Source of the DNA: Jannaschia pagri
Lineage (GTDB): Bacteria; Pseudomonadota; Alphaproteobacteria; Rhodobacterales; Rhodobacteraceae
Direction: 5' to 3'
Length of the DNA stretch: 64,000 nucleotides
NCBI RefSeq assembly: GCF_019655435.1
Contig: NZ_BPFH01000001.1
Coordinates: 744,001-808,000, forward strand
The notes under the pieces are model-generated. The model saw nothing but the letters and a program-made list of their open reading frames with translations. It searched no databases and had not been told where the DNA came from. Position numbers and translations under genes: made by a program. Of the stretch, positions 8,322 to 16,364 are shown piece by piece; positions within the stretch are counted from its first letter, which is position 1, and the number at the start of each line of letters is the position of its first letter.

Positions 8322-8369
8322 AGACTTTTCGTTGAAAAGTCTGGAAAGAGTTTTCATTGAAAACTCTTT
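8322..8369. terminator. Double stem-loop element between gnd and hemC
   Basis: Two AT-rich hairpins lie in tandem. Hairpin 1 (8322-8342) is AGACTTTTC-GTT-GAAAAGTCT, a 9-bp stem. After two bases, hairpin 2 (8345-8369) is AAAGAGTTTTC-ATT-GAAAACTCTTT, an 11-bp stem. Stems rich in A on one side and T on the other suit a bidirectional terminator for the convergent genes gnd and hemC. The same architecture with different sequence recurs at 58770-58817. Confidence 0.75.
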
Positions 8370-8576
8370 GCCCCTGCCCCGGCTGGATAGAGAGCAACAA
8401 AGCGCGTGACGCGCCGCGCGCCAGATTCGCTGGGCGGTGGACCGAAGGCCAATCGTTGCCGCCAACGCTTGCCCAGGCACAAAACGTAAATCTGTCGCCA
8501 AAGGCAGCGCGCGTGCCGTTAGCGGTGCGCGCGCCGTCCCTTGGGCTTGCGTCAAAACCTGAAAACGCGTGCGGCG

Positions 8577-9521
8577 TCAGACCCGCCAGTCGAAGAACCC
8601 GCTTGGCGCCCGCTCCAGCAACTTTGCACCTAACTCGCGCCCCAGCGCCGCACCGTCTTCGCGCGGCGCGTCGCCCGCCTCTTCCAGCACGTCAGATCCG
8701 TCGGGGCGCAGCACCTCCCCGCGCATGCGCAGCTTCGCCCCATCCAACTCCGCCAAACCTGCAATGGGGGTCTCGCAAGATCCGTCCAGTGTCAGCAAAA
8801 AGCTCCGCTCCGCCGCGAGCCGTGCGCCCGTATCCGTGTCGTGGATGAGCGACAGCGTTTCGGCCATGGCGTCGTCGTCAATGCGGCGCTCGATCCCGAT
8901 GGCGCCCTGGGCAACGGCAGGCAGCATGTCCAAAGTGTCTATGGCCGTGCGCGGAACATCGTCCAGGTTGAGGCGCCGCAACCCCGCCATGGCCAGGAAG
9001 GTGGCCTCGGCCACGCCATCGCGGAGCTTTTTCATGCGGGTTTGCAGGTTCCCGCGAAACTCCACCACCTGCAGATCGGGCCGCCGGTAGGCCAGTTGCG
9101 CCCGGCGGCGCAGGGAGGACGTACCGACCACGCTGCCTTCAGCCAAATCGGACATGGCCCGCCCGTCCAGCGTCACGAAAGCATCGCGCACATCTTCCCG
9201 GGGCAAAAACGTGTCCAGGATCAGCCCTTCGGGCTGCTCGGTCGGCATGTCTTTGGTCGAATGAACGGCGATATCGATGTCGCCCGCCAGAAGCTGTTCC
9301 TCGATCTCACGGGTGAAAAGGCCCTTGCCGCCGACCTCTTTGAGCGGCCGGTCCAGAATACGGTCGCCGCTTGTGGAGATGACAACAACCTCGAAGGCCT
9401 CCTCCGGCAAAGAAAGGGCTGTCATCAACCGGGCACGGGTTTCATGGGCTTGGGCCAGGGCGAGGGGAGAGCCCCGTGTTCCGATCTTGAGCGGCCGGTC
9501 GGGGGAGAAGGGGGTCGTCAT
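8577..9521 (-). CDS. hemC: Porphobilinogen deaminase (hydroxymethylbilane synthase)
   Basis: Polymerises four porphobilinogens into hydroxymethylbilane in haem, sirohaem and bacteriochlorophyll synthesis. It begins KIGTRGSPLALAQ, carries the mid-protein LRRRAQL and FRGNLQTR segments that bind substrate acids, and has the cofactor-attachment Cys in DGSCETPIAG. 314 residues, normal length. ATG 9521 was chosen because the family N-terminus starts there; the ribosome site is weak. It is transcribed divergently from hemE across a 115-bp region with repeated TGACAC hexamers. The 8370-8576 stretch downstream holds no recognisable feature. Confidence 0.95.
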   Translation of the reverse strand: MTTPFSPDRPLKIGTRGSPLALAQAHETRARLMTALSLPEEAFEVVVISTSGDRILDRPLKEVGGKGLFTREIEEQLLAGDIDIAVHSTKDMPTEQPEGLILDTFLPREDVRDAFVTLDGRAMSDLAEGSVVGTSSLRRRAQLAYRRPDLQVVEFRGNLQTRMKKLRDGVAEATFLAMAGLRRLNLDDVPRTAIDTLDMLPAVAQGAIGIERRIDDDAMAETLSLIHDTDTGARLAAERSFLLTLDGSCETPIAGLAELDGAKLRMRGEVLRPDGSDVLEEAGDAPREDGAALGRELGAKLLERAPSGFFDWRV

Positions 9522-9541
9522 AAGGTCTGTCCGCTTGCAAA

Positions 9542-9587
9542 GTGTCAGGCGTGCTTGACACCTGCTGTCCGTTTGACACTGTGACAC
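9542..9587. promoter_or_regulatory. Cluster of four TGACAC/GTGTCA hexamers in the hemC-hemE divergent region
   Basis: GTGTCA at 9542-9547 and TGACAC at 9556-9561 form an inverted repeat whose core is TGT-N12-ACA (9543-9560). That is the published form of PpsR/CrtJ sites, which control tetrapyrrole genes in Rhodobacter. Two further TGACAC copies follow at 9574-9579 and 9582-9587. Position between two haem genes supports a regulatory role. Identity of the regulator is inference. Confidence 0.5.
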
Positions 9588-9636
9588 CAACTTGCCACAC
9601 GCTGTCCAGACCCCATCCGACCGGGAGAGACGAGAA

Positions 9637-10671
9637 ATGAAGACCCTGACGCGCGCCTTGGCGGGAGAGACCCTGCCCGTGCCCCCGATTTGGATGATGC
9701 GGCAAGCGGGCCGCTACTTGCCGGAGTATAAGGCGACGCGGGCTGAGGCCGGGGATTTCCTGTCGCTGTGCTACAATCCAGACTTGGCCACGGAGGTCAC
9801 GCTGCAACCGATCCGGCGCTTTGGCTTTGATGCGGCGATTCTGTTCGCGGACATCTTGCTGGTGCCCGATGCGCTGGGGGCGGATCTTTGGTTTGTCACC
9901 GGCGAAGGACCACGGTTGTCGACGATCACCGATGCCGAGGGTCTGGCCAAGCTGAAAGGCAAAGACGATATCCATGACCATCTAGCGCCCGTCTATCAAA
10001 CCGTCCGCAACCTAGCCTCTTCGCTACCGTCCGAGACGGCGCTCATCGGCTTTGCCGGCGCGCCTTGGACCGTGGCCACCTATATGATCGCCGGGCGCGG
10101 CACCCCCGATCAGGCCCCGGCCCATGGGTTGAAGGACGGCAACCGCGAGGTCTTTGAGGCCCTCATGGACCGGATCACGGAAGCCACCATCGAGTACCTG
10201 GATATGCAGGTCCAGGCGGGTGCGGAGACCGTCAAGCTGTTCGACAGTTGGGCGGGATCGCTGAAAGGCGAGGACTTCCAGCGCTATGCCGTGGCACCCG
10301 CGAAGCGGATCATCACGGAATTGAAGCGCCGCCATCCCTCGCTGCCGATTATCGCCTTCCCGCGGGAGGGAGGCGACGGCTATGTGGGTTTCCACGCCGC
10401 GACCGGCGCCGATTGCGTGGCCGTTGACGATTCGGTATCGGCCGAATGGGCCGCAGCCCATGTTCAGGTGGACGGTTGCGTCCAAGGCAACTTGAAGTCC
10501 TCGCATATGGTGACGGGCGGACAGGATCTTGTGGACGAGGTCCGACGGATCCGAGAGGCCTTTGCCAAAGGGCCCCATATTTTCAACCTCGGCCATGGAA
10601 TCACGCCCGATGCCAATCCGGACAACGTGGCCCTGATGATTGAAACCCTGCGGGAAACCGTAACCGCGTAA
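9637..10671 (+). CDS. hemE: Uroporphyrinogen decarboxylase
   Basis: Removes four carboxyl groups from uroporphyrinogen III to give coproporphyrinogen III. The first family signature [16 protein letters not shown] is at residues 17-32 and the second, [15 protein letters not shown], is in the middle. The catalytic Asp lies in [14 protein letters not shown], and the protein ends with the expected [15 protein letters not shown] segment. 344 residues. ATG 9637 follows GGGAGA by eight bases. It is divergent from hemC, and hemF follows 2 kb away. Confidence 0.96.
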   Translation: MKTLTRALAGETLPVPPIWMMRQAGRYLPEYKATRAEAGDFLSLCYNPDLATEVTLQPIRRFGFDAAILFADILLVPDALGADLWFVTGEGPRLSTITDAEGLAKLKGKDDIHDHLAPVYQTVRNLASSLPSETALIGFAGAPWTVATYMIAGRGTPDQAPAHGLKDGNREVFEALMDRITEATIEYLDMQVQAGAETVKLFDSWAGSLKGEDFQRYAVAPAKRIITELKRRHPSLPIIAFPREGGDGYVGFHAATGADCVAVDDSVSAEWAAAHVQVDGCVQGNLKSSHMVTGGQDLVDEVRRIREAFAKGPHIFNLGHGITPDANPDNVALMIETLRETVTA

Positions 10672-10705
10672 CGGGGAGAGTCCGTCAGCCAGGTCACCCG
10701 TCGGA

Positions 10706-10726
10706 GCGGGGGTTTCACACCCCCGC
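10706..10726 (+). terminator. GC-rich hairpin downstream of hemE
   Basis: GCGGGGG-TTTCACA-CCCCCGC forms a 7-bp all-GC stem 34 bp after the hemE stop codon. No U-run follows. Instead the conserved GGAGGTATTT element begins two bases later, the same arrangement as downstream of ribE. Confidence 0.55.
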
Positions 10727-10727
10727 A

Positions 10728-10758
10728 CCCCCGTGGAGGTATTTGAGCCGAGAAGAAG
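10728..10758 (+). repeat. Copy 1 of a conserved 3'-end element (core GGAGGTATTT..GCCGAGAAGAAG)
   Basis: Reads CCCCCGTGGAGGTATTT then GAGCCGAGAAGAAG. Within about 25 bases it differs at only two positions from the minus-strand copy at 63714-63743. Both copies sit just after a GC hairpin at the 3' end of a gene. Similar strings are, to my recollection, common in Rhodobacterales intergenic DNA. No function is assigned. Confidence 0.7.
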
Positions 10759-10797
10759 AGGCTTGAGGTCGCTCGGGGCTTCGGGTCTGCTTCGCCC

Positions 10798-11967
10798 ATG
10801 GAGAGCTTTGATGTCATTGTGATTGGCGGGGGCATGATGGGTGCCCCCTGCGCACGCTACCTTGCGGAGGCGGGGCATCGTGTGGCGGTGGTCGCGGCGC
10901 CCGAGCCGTCGGACCCCCAGGAATGGGCCGGACCCTTTGGCAGCCATTTCGATGCGGCGCGGATCACACGCCAAGGGGCAGGCACCGCCGATTGGTCCCA
11001 CCTCTCGCAGCGGTCTATCGCACGATATGCCGACCTGGAAGCGCGGTCGGGGCGACGGATTTTCCAGCAAAGTGGCGCGTTGATGGCTGGACCCACATCA
11101 GGGCCAATGGCTGCCCAAACCAGCGCCGTTCTGTCCGTTGCGCGGGGCTTGAGCCCAGCGCCGGAGGTGCTGACTTCCGAGGAGGTTTTGGCGCGCTTTG
11201 GGATGGCGTTGCCTGAAGGCGGCAAGGCCACTTGGGAAGCGGAGGCCGCGGGGTGGATCGACCCACGGGCAATGTGGGCGGCACAGGTCAGCCTTGCGGA
11301 GCAGGCTGGCGCGCGTGTGGTGCGTGACACCGCTTGTGCCTTTGACGGCGGGTCCGTGCGTTTGAAGGACGGGACGCGGATGTCTGCCGGTCACCTTATC
11401 GTGGCCACGGGACCCCATGCGGCCAGTGACGGGCTTTTGCCCAGACGTCCGAAACTGACGGTTTGGGGACGCACCATCGCCTTTGCCCAGGTCAGCGAGG
11501 CGGAGGCTGCGCGCCTGGCCAATGTGCCGAGCCTGATTTGGGTGCCGGAGGGGTGGACCTACGGCCTCTATATGCTGCCGCCGATCCGATACCCGGACGG
11601 CAACATCTACATTAAGATCGGTGGAGAAGTGGAGAGCCCCAAGATCCGCTCCGACGCAGAGATGACCGCGTGGTATCGCGGCGGCGGCGACCGGGACGTG
11701 GGCCAGCGCCTGTTGGCCGAAATGCGCCAAGTCTTGCCGGGCCTGCGCATTGAGGGCGAAAGCACTGGCGCCTGTGCCGTCGTCTGGACCGAGACGGGGT
11801 ATCCCTACATCGCCCCCGCCAGCGACAACGTCACCGTGCTGTGCGGCGGGAATGGGGCGGCGGCGAAATGCGGCGATGAGCTTGGACGCTTGGGTGCGCG
11901 TGTGGCCCAGGGGCATGACTTGAGCGGCGAAGGCTATGACCAGGACTTTGCGGCGGTCTGGGCGTGA
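10798..11967 (+). CDS. FAD-dependent oxidoreductase, DAO / sarcosine-oxidase-like
   Basis: A 389-residue flavoprotein of the D-amino-acid/sarcosine oxidase fold. The N-terminal dinucleotide-binding motif VIVIGGGMMGAPCARYLAEAGH is followed by the typical beta-strand and an FGSHFDAARITR segment like those of monomeric sarcosine and N-methyltryptophan oxidases. The C-terminus has the flavin-contact region NVTVLCGGNGAAAKCGDELG. It probably oxidises an N-methylated or secondary amino acid; the substrate cannot be read from sequence. It overlaps the next gene by four bases (GTGA), so the two form an operon. The start lacks a strong ribosome site. Confidence 0.8.
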   Translation: MESFDVIVIGGGMMGAPCARYLAEAGHRVAVVAAPEPSDPQEWAGPFGSHFDAARITRQGAGTADWSHLSQRSIARYADLEARSGRRIFQQSGALMAGPTSGPMAAQTSAVLSVARGLSPAPEVLTSEEVLARFGMALPEGGKATWEAEAAGWIDPRAMWAAQVSLAEQAGARVVRDTACAFDGGSVRLKDGTRMSAGHLIVATGPHAASDGLLPRRPKLTVWGRTIAFAQVSEAEAARLANVPSLIWVPEGWTYGLYMLPPIRYPDGNIYIKIGGEVESPKIRSDAEMTAWYRGGGDRDVGQRLLAEMRQVLPGLRIEGESTGACAVVWTETGYPYIAPASDNVTVLCGGNGAAAKCGDELGRLGARVAQGHDLSGEGYDQDFAAVWA

Positions 11968-12662
11968 GCCCCCCGCGCGCCTGCATGGCGGCCCGCAACA
12001 ATGCGGATCTCTATGCGGCGGTCTTCACGGCAAAGGGGCTCGCCTTCCGGCGCGATGCTGCCGGGTTTGTCGCGTTAGATCCGCCGCCGCCGTATTACGG
12101 CCATGGCGTGGTGACCCAGCCCGGAGCGGCAGAAGACCTTTTGCGCTCCGTGACAGAGGTCCACGGGCCTCGGGTTGCGATCAAAGACAGCTTTTGCGAG
12201 ATCGATGGCCCGGCACATGGTCTGGAGACCTTGTTTGACGCGACCTGGATTTGGCGAGCGCCGGGCCGCACACGGCCCGGTCGCTGGCGGGCTGTGACGA
12301 CGGCCATCGGTTTGGAGCAGTGGGAGGCCGCCTGGAAAGAAAGCTCGCCGACGGACGGACGGATGTTTCCGGAGGGTATCTTGGCGCACCCCGGTATGAC
12401 GGTCTTGGTCGCAACCGAGGATGGCCATGTGCGGGCCGGTTGCTTGGCGAACCGGTCAGAGGACGCCATCGGGATGTCGAATGTGTTTGGGCGAGCAGCC
12501 ATGGCCGATGCGGCGGAGGCCGTTGGAAGCTGCGCGCCCGACCTCCCGGTGGTGGGCTATGAACGGGGACAGGCGCTGTTCGAGGCCCTCACCGCAGGGT
12601 TTCAGGCCATAGGCGCGTTGCGTGTGCTGGTGCCAGCGCAGGACAATGGCCCGTCGACCTGA
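11964..12662 (+). CDS. Conserved protein of unknown function, coupled to the FAD oxidase
   Basis: 232 residues, GTG start overlapping the upstream stop codon. Recognisable features are weak. The C-terminal half (VLVATEDGHVRAGCLANRSEDAIGMSNVF followed by YERGQALFEALTAGFQAIGALRVLV) resembles the fold pattern of GNAT acetyltransferases, with the usual acetyl-CoA loop replaced by a less typical stretch. No signal peptide or membrane segment. The overlap with the oxidase suggests a shared pathway, perhaps acting on the amine or its product. Family not identified with confidence. The 146 bp that follow (12663-12808) hold nothing recognisable. Confidence 0.6.
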   Translation: MSPPRACMAARNNADLYAAVFTAKGLAFRRDAAGFVALDPPPPYYGHGVVTQPGAAEDLLRSVTEVHGPRVAIKDSFCEIDGPAHGLETLFDATWIWRAPGRTRPGRWRAVTTAIGLEQWEAAWKESSPTDGRMFPEGILAHPGMTVLVATEDGHVRAGCLANRSEDAIGMSNVFGRAAMADAAEAVGSCAPDLPVVGYERGQALFEALTAGFQAIGALRVLVPAQDNGPST

Positions 12663-12808
12663 CGTCGTGCTGGGAGCGCAGGACGAGCGTCGGGTCCGCC
12701 CTCGCCAGGCTGTCGGGCAGAACCCCACCTAACCCCAGAACACGGGGACCTTCGTGAAACCACGGAGTGGCGACGGGCCGCGCAACTGGCCTCAGGCAGC
12801 CACGCGGA

Positions 12809-13711
12809 TCAATGCCACTTTGCTTCGGGAGGCAGGGACATGAGAACCGCATCGGCGTTGTGCCCCGTTTCCAAGCCAAACTTGGTGCCGCGGTCATAGA
12901 CGAGGTTGTATTCGGCGTAGAGCCCACGGTGCGTGAGTTGCACGTCTTTGTCGGCTTCCGACCACGGCTGTGCCCGGCGTTTCTCGACCAAGGGCTGGAA
13001 CGCGGGCAGGAAATGGGCGCCCACATCGCGGGTGAAGGCAAAGTCGGCGTCCCAATCGCCAGTGTTCAGATCGTCGTAAAAGATGCCGCCGACACCCCGT
13101 GCCCGACCCCGGTGCGGAACGAAAAAATACTCGTCCGCCCAGGCCTTTAGCTTCGCGTAGCGGTCTTGGCCGTCCAGCGAACCATGGGCATCGCAGGCGG
13201 CCTGCATCTGGCCGTGAAAATGGGCCGTGTCCTCGTCGTATTCCAAACATGGGTTCAAATCGGCGCCGCCGCCAAACCACCAGGCGTGCGGCGTCCAGAA
13301 CATGCGAGTGTTCATATGCACCGCTGGCACGTGGGGGTTGCGCATATGTGCGACCAAGCTGATGCCCGAGGCCCAGAAGCGCGGATCATCCTCCATCCCC
13401 GGTACGCCCCGGGCGGCCATTGCCTTTTGCGCGCGGGGGGCAAGGGTGCCGTGGACCTCGGACCAATTGACACCGACCTTTTCGAAAACGCGACCGCCGC
13501 GCATGACCGACATGATCCCGCCGCCCGCGTCGGTCCCGTCGCCTGCATCGCGCCGTGTCTCGCTCACGTCGAACCGACCGGGCTCCAGCGTCTCAAACGG
13601 ACCAGGTGCGCCCGCGTCCTCCAAGCCTTCGAAGGCCGAGGTGATTCTGTCCCGAAGCTCCCGGAACCAGGCGGCTGCGGTGGACTTTCGGGTATCGGCG
13701 GCGTCGAGCAT
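12809..13711 (-). CDS. hemF: Oxygen-dependent coproporphyrinogen III oxidase
   Basis: Converts coproporphyrinogen III to protoporphyrinogen IX using O2. The family signature is clear in FWTPHAWWFGGGADLNP with the metal-region HMNTRMFW just before it. The C-terminus has YAEYNLVYDRGTKFGLETG, which is highly conserved in HemF. 300 residues. ATG 13711 was chosen over the longer open frame because similarity starts at FRELRDRI shortly after it; AAGGGCG lies upstream. Presence of the aerobic enzyme shows haem synthesis under oxic conditions. An anaerobic HemN is not in this window. Confidence 0.96.
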   Translation of the reverse strand: MLDAADTRKSTAAAWFRELRDRITSAFEGLEDAGAPGPFETLEPGRFDVSETRRDAGDGTDAGGGIMSVMRGGRVFEKVGVNWSEVHGTLAPRAQKAMAARGVPGMEDDPRFWASGISLVAHMRNPHVPAVHMNTRMFWTPHAWWFGGGADLNPCLEYDEDTAHFHGQMQAACDAHGSLDGQDRYAKLKAWADEYFFVPHRGRARGVGGIFYDDLNTGDWDADFAFTRDVGAHFLPAFQPLVEKRRAQPWSEADKDVQLTHRGLYAEYNLVYDRGTKFGLETGHNADAVLMSLPPEAKWH

Positions 13712-13968
13712 GGCGCGCCCTTTCGTCAATTGAATCCGTCGCTCGGCGAAAGGCCGCCGAGGGCCGCCCAGGTTTCGCCATCTTTCACCGCCCGTTTGTA
13801 GGCGAGCCCCCGCCCCCGCACCAGATGTGGCGGGCACTTTCCCGGAATTGGGTTTTTTCGAGGCAGCGCGTTCGGTGGTGGATTCACCGACAGACTGTCG
13901 CTAGGCTGAGGTCAATTAAAACGCAGGCTCGGCAAAAGACCGGGCCGCAGGCAGCAGAGCAGTCGCTG

Positions 13969-15273
13969 ATGACACATGGAACGACACGGGGCCTTGGGGC
14001 CCTGACGGCTTTTTTGGCCGTGTGCGCCCTTGTTGTATTCGGGCACACCGGGGCCGCGCGGGCGGCGCCCTACGCCGAGATGGTGATGGATGCGCGCACC
14101 GGTGAGGTGCTGCGGTCACGCAACGCCGACACGCGCCTCCATCCGGCATCGCTGACCAAGATGATGACGCTGTACATCGCGTTCGAAGCCGTGCGGAAAG
14201 GTGAGATCACGCTCGACACCCAGGTCCGGATAAGCCGCCACGCCGCATCGGAGCCGCCGTCCAAGCTGGGGCTGCGCGCCGGTCAAAAGATCGCGCTGCG
14301 CTATCTGATCCGCGCGGCGGCGGTCAAATCCGCCAATGATGCGGCGACGGCCATCGGAGAAGCGATCAGCGGATCGGAAGAGGCGTTCACGGCCCGGATG
14401 AATCGCACGGCTCGCGCTTTGGGCATGACCTCCACCACGTTCCGCAACGCCCATGGTCTGACCCAGTCGGGGCACCTCAGCACCGCGCGCGACATGACCG
14501 TGATGGGGCGTCGGCTGTTCTATGACTACCCGCAGTACTACAATTTGTTTTCCCGGCGCACGACCGACGCCGGCGTGGCGTCTGTTCGGAATACGAACCG
14601 GCGCCTGCTGGATGCCTATCGTGGCGCCGACGGGATCAAGACGGGTTACACCAATGCAGCCGGGTTCAACCTCGTGGCCAGCGCGGTCCGTGGCGAAGAA
14701 CGTGTGATCGCCACGGTGTTCGGAGGCCGCTCGACCGCCACGCGGAACGCCCGCATCGCCGAGTTGTTGGACATGGGGTTCGAACGCGCGCCGTCCCGCG
14801 TTGTGGAACGCCGCCCCAGCCTGCCGACCTACGGTGGCGCAACCGTCCCCGGCCCGACTGCGCCCGCCATCTCCGCCAGACCCGTGGCGCGCGGAACGCC
14901 GCAGGTTGGTGACGTCCTCGTCGCCAATGCCTCGGCCCCCGCGACCGGAGCCGCCCCCGCCCCCCGTCCGGTTCAGACCCTAGGACAGGTCGCCGAGGCG
15001 CCGCTGGAAGTGGTGACCCGCGCATCGACCAGTGGGGGTCGGACCTACAGCATTTCCCTCCGCAGACAGGCCACGCGGTCAGCCGCTGACAAGCTGCTGC
15101 TGCGTACCGCGTTGCAGGAATTGGACACGCTCGACGATGCCCTGCGTCAGGTGCAGGCGGTGCGCGGCGGCTACGATCCCAGCTTCGTCGGTCTCAGCGA
15201 ACGGGAGGCCAATCGCGCCTGCACCCGGCTGCGCGCCCGCGACGTGGAATGCGACGTGCTGATCGGGAGTTAG
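13969..15273 (+). CDS. D-alanyl-D-alanine carboxypeptidase (PBP5/6-like) with SPOR domain
   Basis: A periplasmic serine peptidase trimming peptidoglycan pentapeptides. Its N-terminus (ALTAFLAVCALVVFGHTGAARA) is a signal peptide. The three active-site motifs are SLTK (S-x-x-K), SAN in KSANDAAT (S-x-N) and KTG in DGIKTGYTNAAGF. A Pro/Ala-rich linker follows, then a C-terminal SPOR-like domain of about 75 residues that in relatives binds denuded septal glycan. 434 residues from ATG 13969. The frame is open further upstream but the signal peptide fixes the start near here. Divergent from hemF. Confidence 0.9.
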   Translation: MTHGTTRGLGALTAFLAVCALVVFGHTGAARAAPYAEMVMDARTGEVLRSRNADTRLHPASLTKMMTLYIAFEAVRKGEITLDTQVRISRHAASEPPSKLGLRAGQKIALRYLIRAAAVKSANDAATAIGEAISGSEEAFTARMNRTARALGMTSTTFRNAHGLTQSGHLSTARDMTVMGRRLFYDYPQYYNLFSRRTTDAGVASVRNTNRRLLDAYRGADGIKTGYTNAAGFNLVASAVRGEERVIATVFGGRSTATRNARIAELLDMGFERAPSRVVERRPSLPTYGGATVPGPTAPAISARPVARGTPQVGDVLVANASAPATGAAPAPRPVQTLGQVAEAPLEVVTRASTSGGRTYSISLRRQATRSAADKLLLRTALQELDTLDDALRQVQAVRGGYDPSFVGLSEREANRACTRLRARDVECDVLIGS

Positions 15274-15431
15274 GGCAGATCTGGGCCGGTCCTGCTTGAA
15301 CAAGGCCGAGGCAGGTCCAACACCCTGGCAGGCCAACCCGGTGCTGGATGGCAAAGGCCGCAACGGCTAGCCGTAGACCCCTCGGACCTCTGTGGTGAAG
15401 CCGTCAAATCATGCGGCGTCACCTAACCGCC

Positions 15432-16364
15432 TTACCGCCTCGCGCCAGACAATCCCGGGCCATTGATCCAGCCCGTTATCCGCTCCAACACGTCGGGCGC
15501 ATAGGCTCGCCTCCCCATGGCCGTGAAGAGCGTCACCTTCCACCAAGGCCAGTCGGTCTGGAGTTGCCCCTGGAACCATCGGCTGCGCAGTAGGGAATGG
15601 GTCGCGCCCGGAATGACCTCGGCTACGGTCCCCCGAGGGGCCAGAGCCTCGTATGTCGCCGCATTGGCGATTGGGTCCACGTTCAGGTCCTCTGCCCCCC
15701 ACAGGGCCAACACACGCCCTTGCAGCCCTGGTAAATCGGCTTCGGCATTGGCCGCCCCATTGCGGGTGTTGAACGCCGCGCGTTCCGGCGAGGCCGGGGG
15801 CCCCTGGCGCCCGTCTGACCGGCTATCGAAGTAAGCGCCTTGAGCGGCCCAATCCACCGCAACGCCCGTCAGGACCACGAACTCAGGCCCGACAACGGCA
15901 CTGGCGCGGGGCACGATCCAGCCGGCCTGGGATAACCCCAGGAACCCGATCCGACGCTCCGGTCCGAGGGCCGCGCGAACCGCCTGAAGGGCCGTCCCGG
16001 CTTCGACCGCACGGTCGGCCATAGACTGGCCCAACCAATCGCCCGTGCTGTCGCCAACACCGGGCTTGTCCCAGGAATACACCCCGATACAGGCCTCCAA
16101 TAGGGCGGACACCAGCGGCAGATACCCCTGCCCCGACCAGCGATCCTGAGGGCCATCGCCATGGACCAAAACCGCCACAGGCCCGTCGTCGCAGGTTTCT
16201 GGCAAGACCAGCGTCCCCGCCAGGTGCGCCCCACCCGCCTCGAACGAAAGGTCACGGGTCCGGTGCTTGCTCAGATCGAAATCAACCACGCCCCGCCAAG
16301 CCAGGCCCGAGGCCAACAGCGCTGCCCCAAGGGCCAGCCCGCCAAGCGCGCGCCGGGGCGTCAC
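15432..16364 (-). CDS. Alpha/beta hydrolase, membrane-anchored or exported
   Basis: 310 residues. An N-terminal hydrophobic stretch (ALGGLALGAALLASGLAW) acts as signal or anchor. The catalytic triad is traceable: nucleophile Ser in GFLGLSQAGW, Asp in LWGAEDLNVD and His in PGATHSLL. An oxyanion motif VLVHGDGPQDR precedes it. The fold resembles dienelactone-hydrolase/BAAT-type esterases. The GTG start overlaps the yejF stop, so it is co-transcribed with the peptide importer and may process an imported or periplasmic substrate. Substrate unknown. The stretch 15274-15431 downstream holds nothing recognisable. Confidence 0.78.
   Translation of the reverse strand: MTPRRALGGLALGAALLASGLAWRGVVDFDLSKHRTRDLSFEAGGAHLAGTLVLPETCDDGPVAVLVHGDGPQDRWSGQGYLPLVSALLEACIGVYSWDKPGVGDSTGDWLGQSMADRAVEAGTALQAVRAALGPERRIGFLGLSQAGWIVPRASAVVGPEFVVLTGVAVDWAAQGAYFDSRSDGRQGPPASPERAAFNTRNGAANAEADLPGLQGRVLALWGAEDLNVDPIANAATYEALAPRGTVAEVIPGATHSLLRSRWFQGQLQTDWPWWKVTLFTAMGRRAYAPDVLERITGWINGPGLSGARR

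Noticed and set aside
13712-13968. N-terminal extensions of hemF and of the carboxypeptidase
   Set aside because: Both frames stay open upstream, but the extra residues are unlike the families, and the carboxypeptidase signal peptide and the HemF N-terminal similarity fix the shorter starts.
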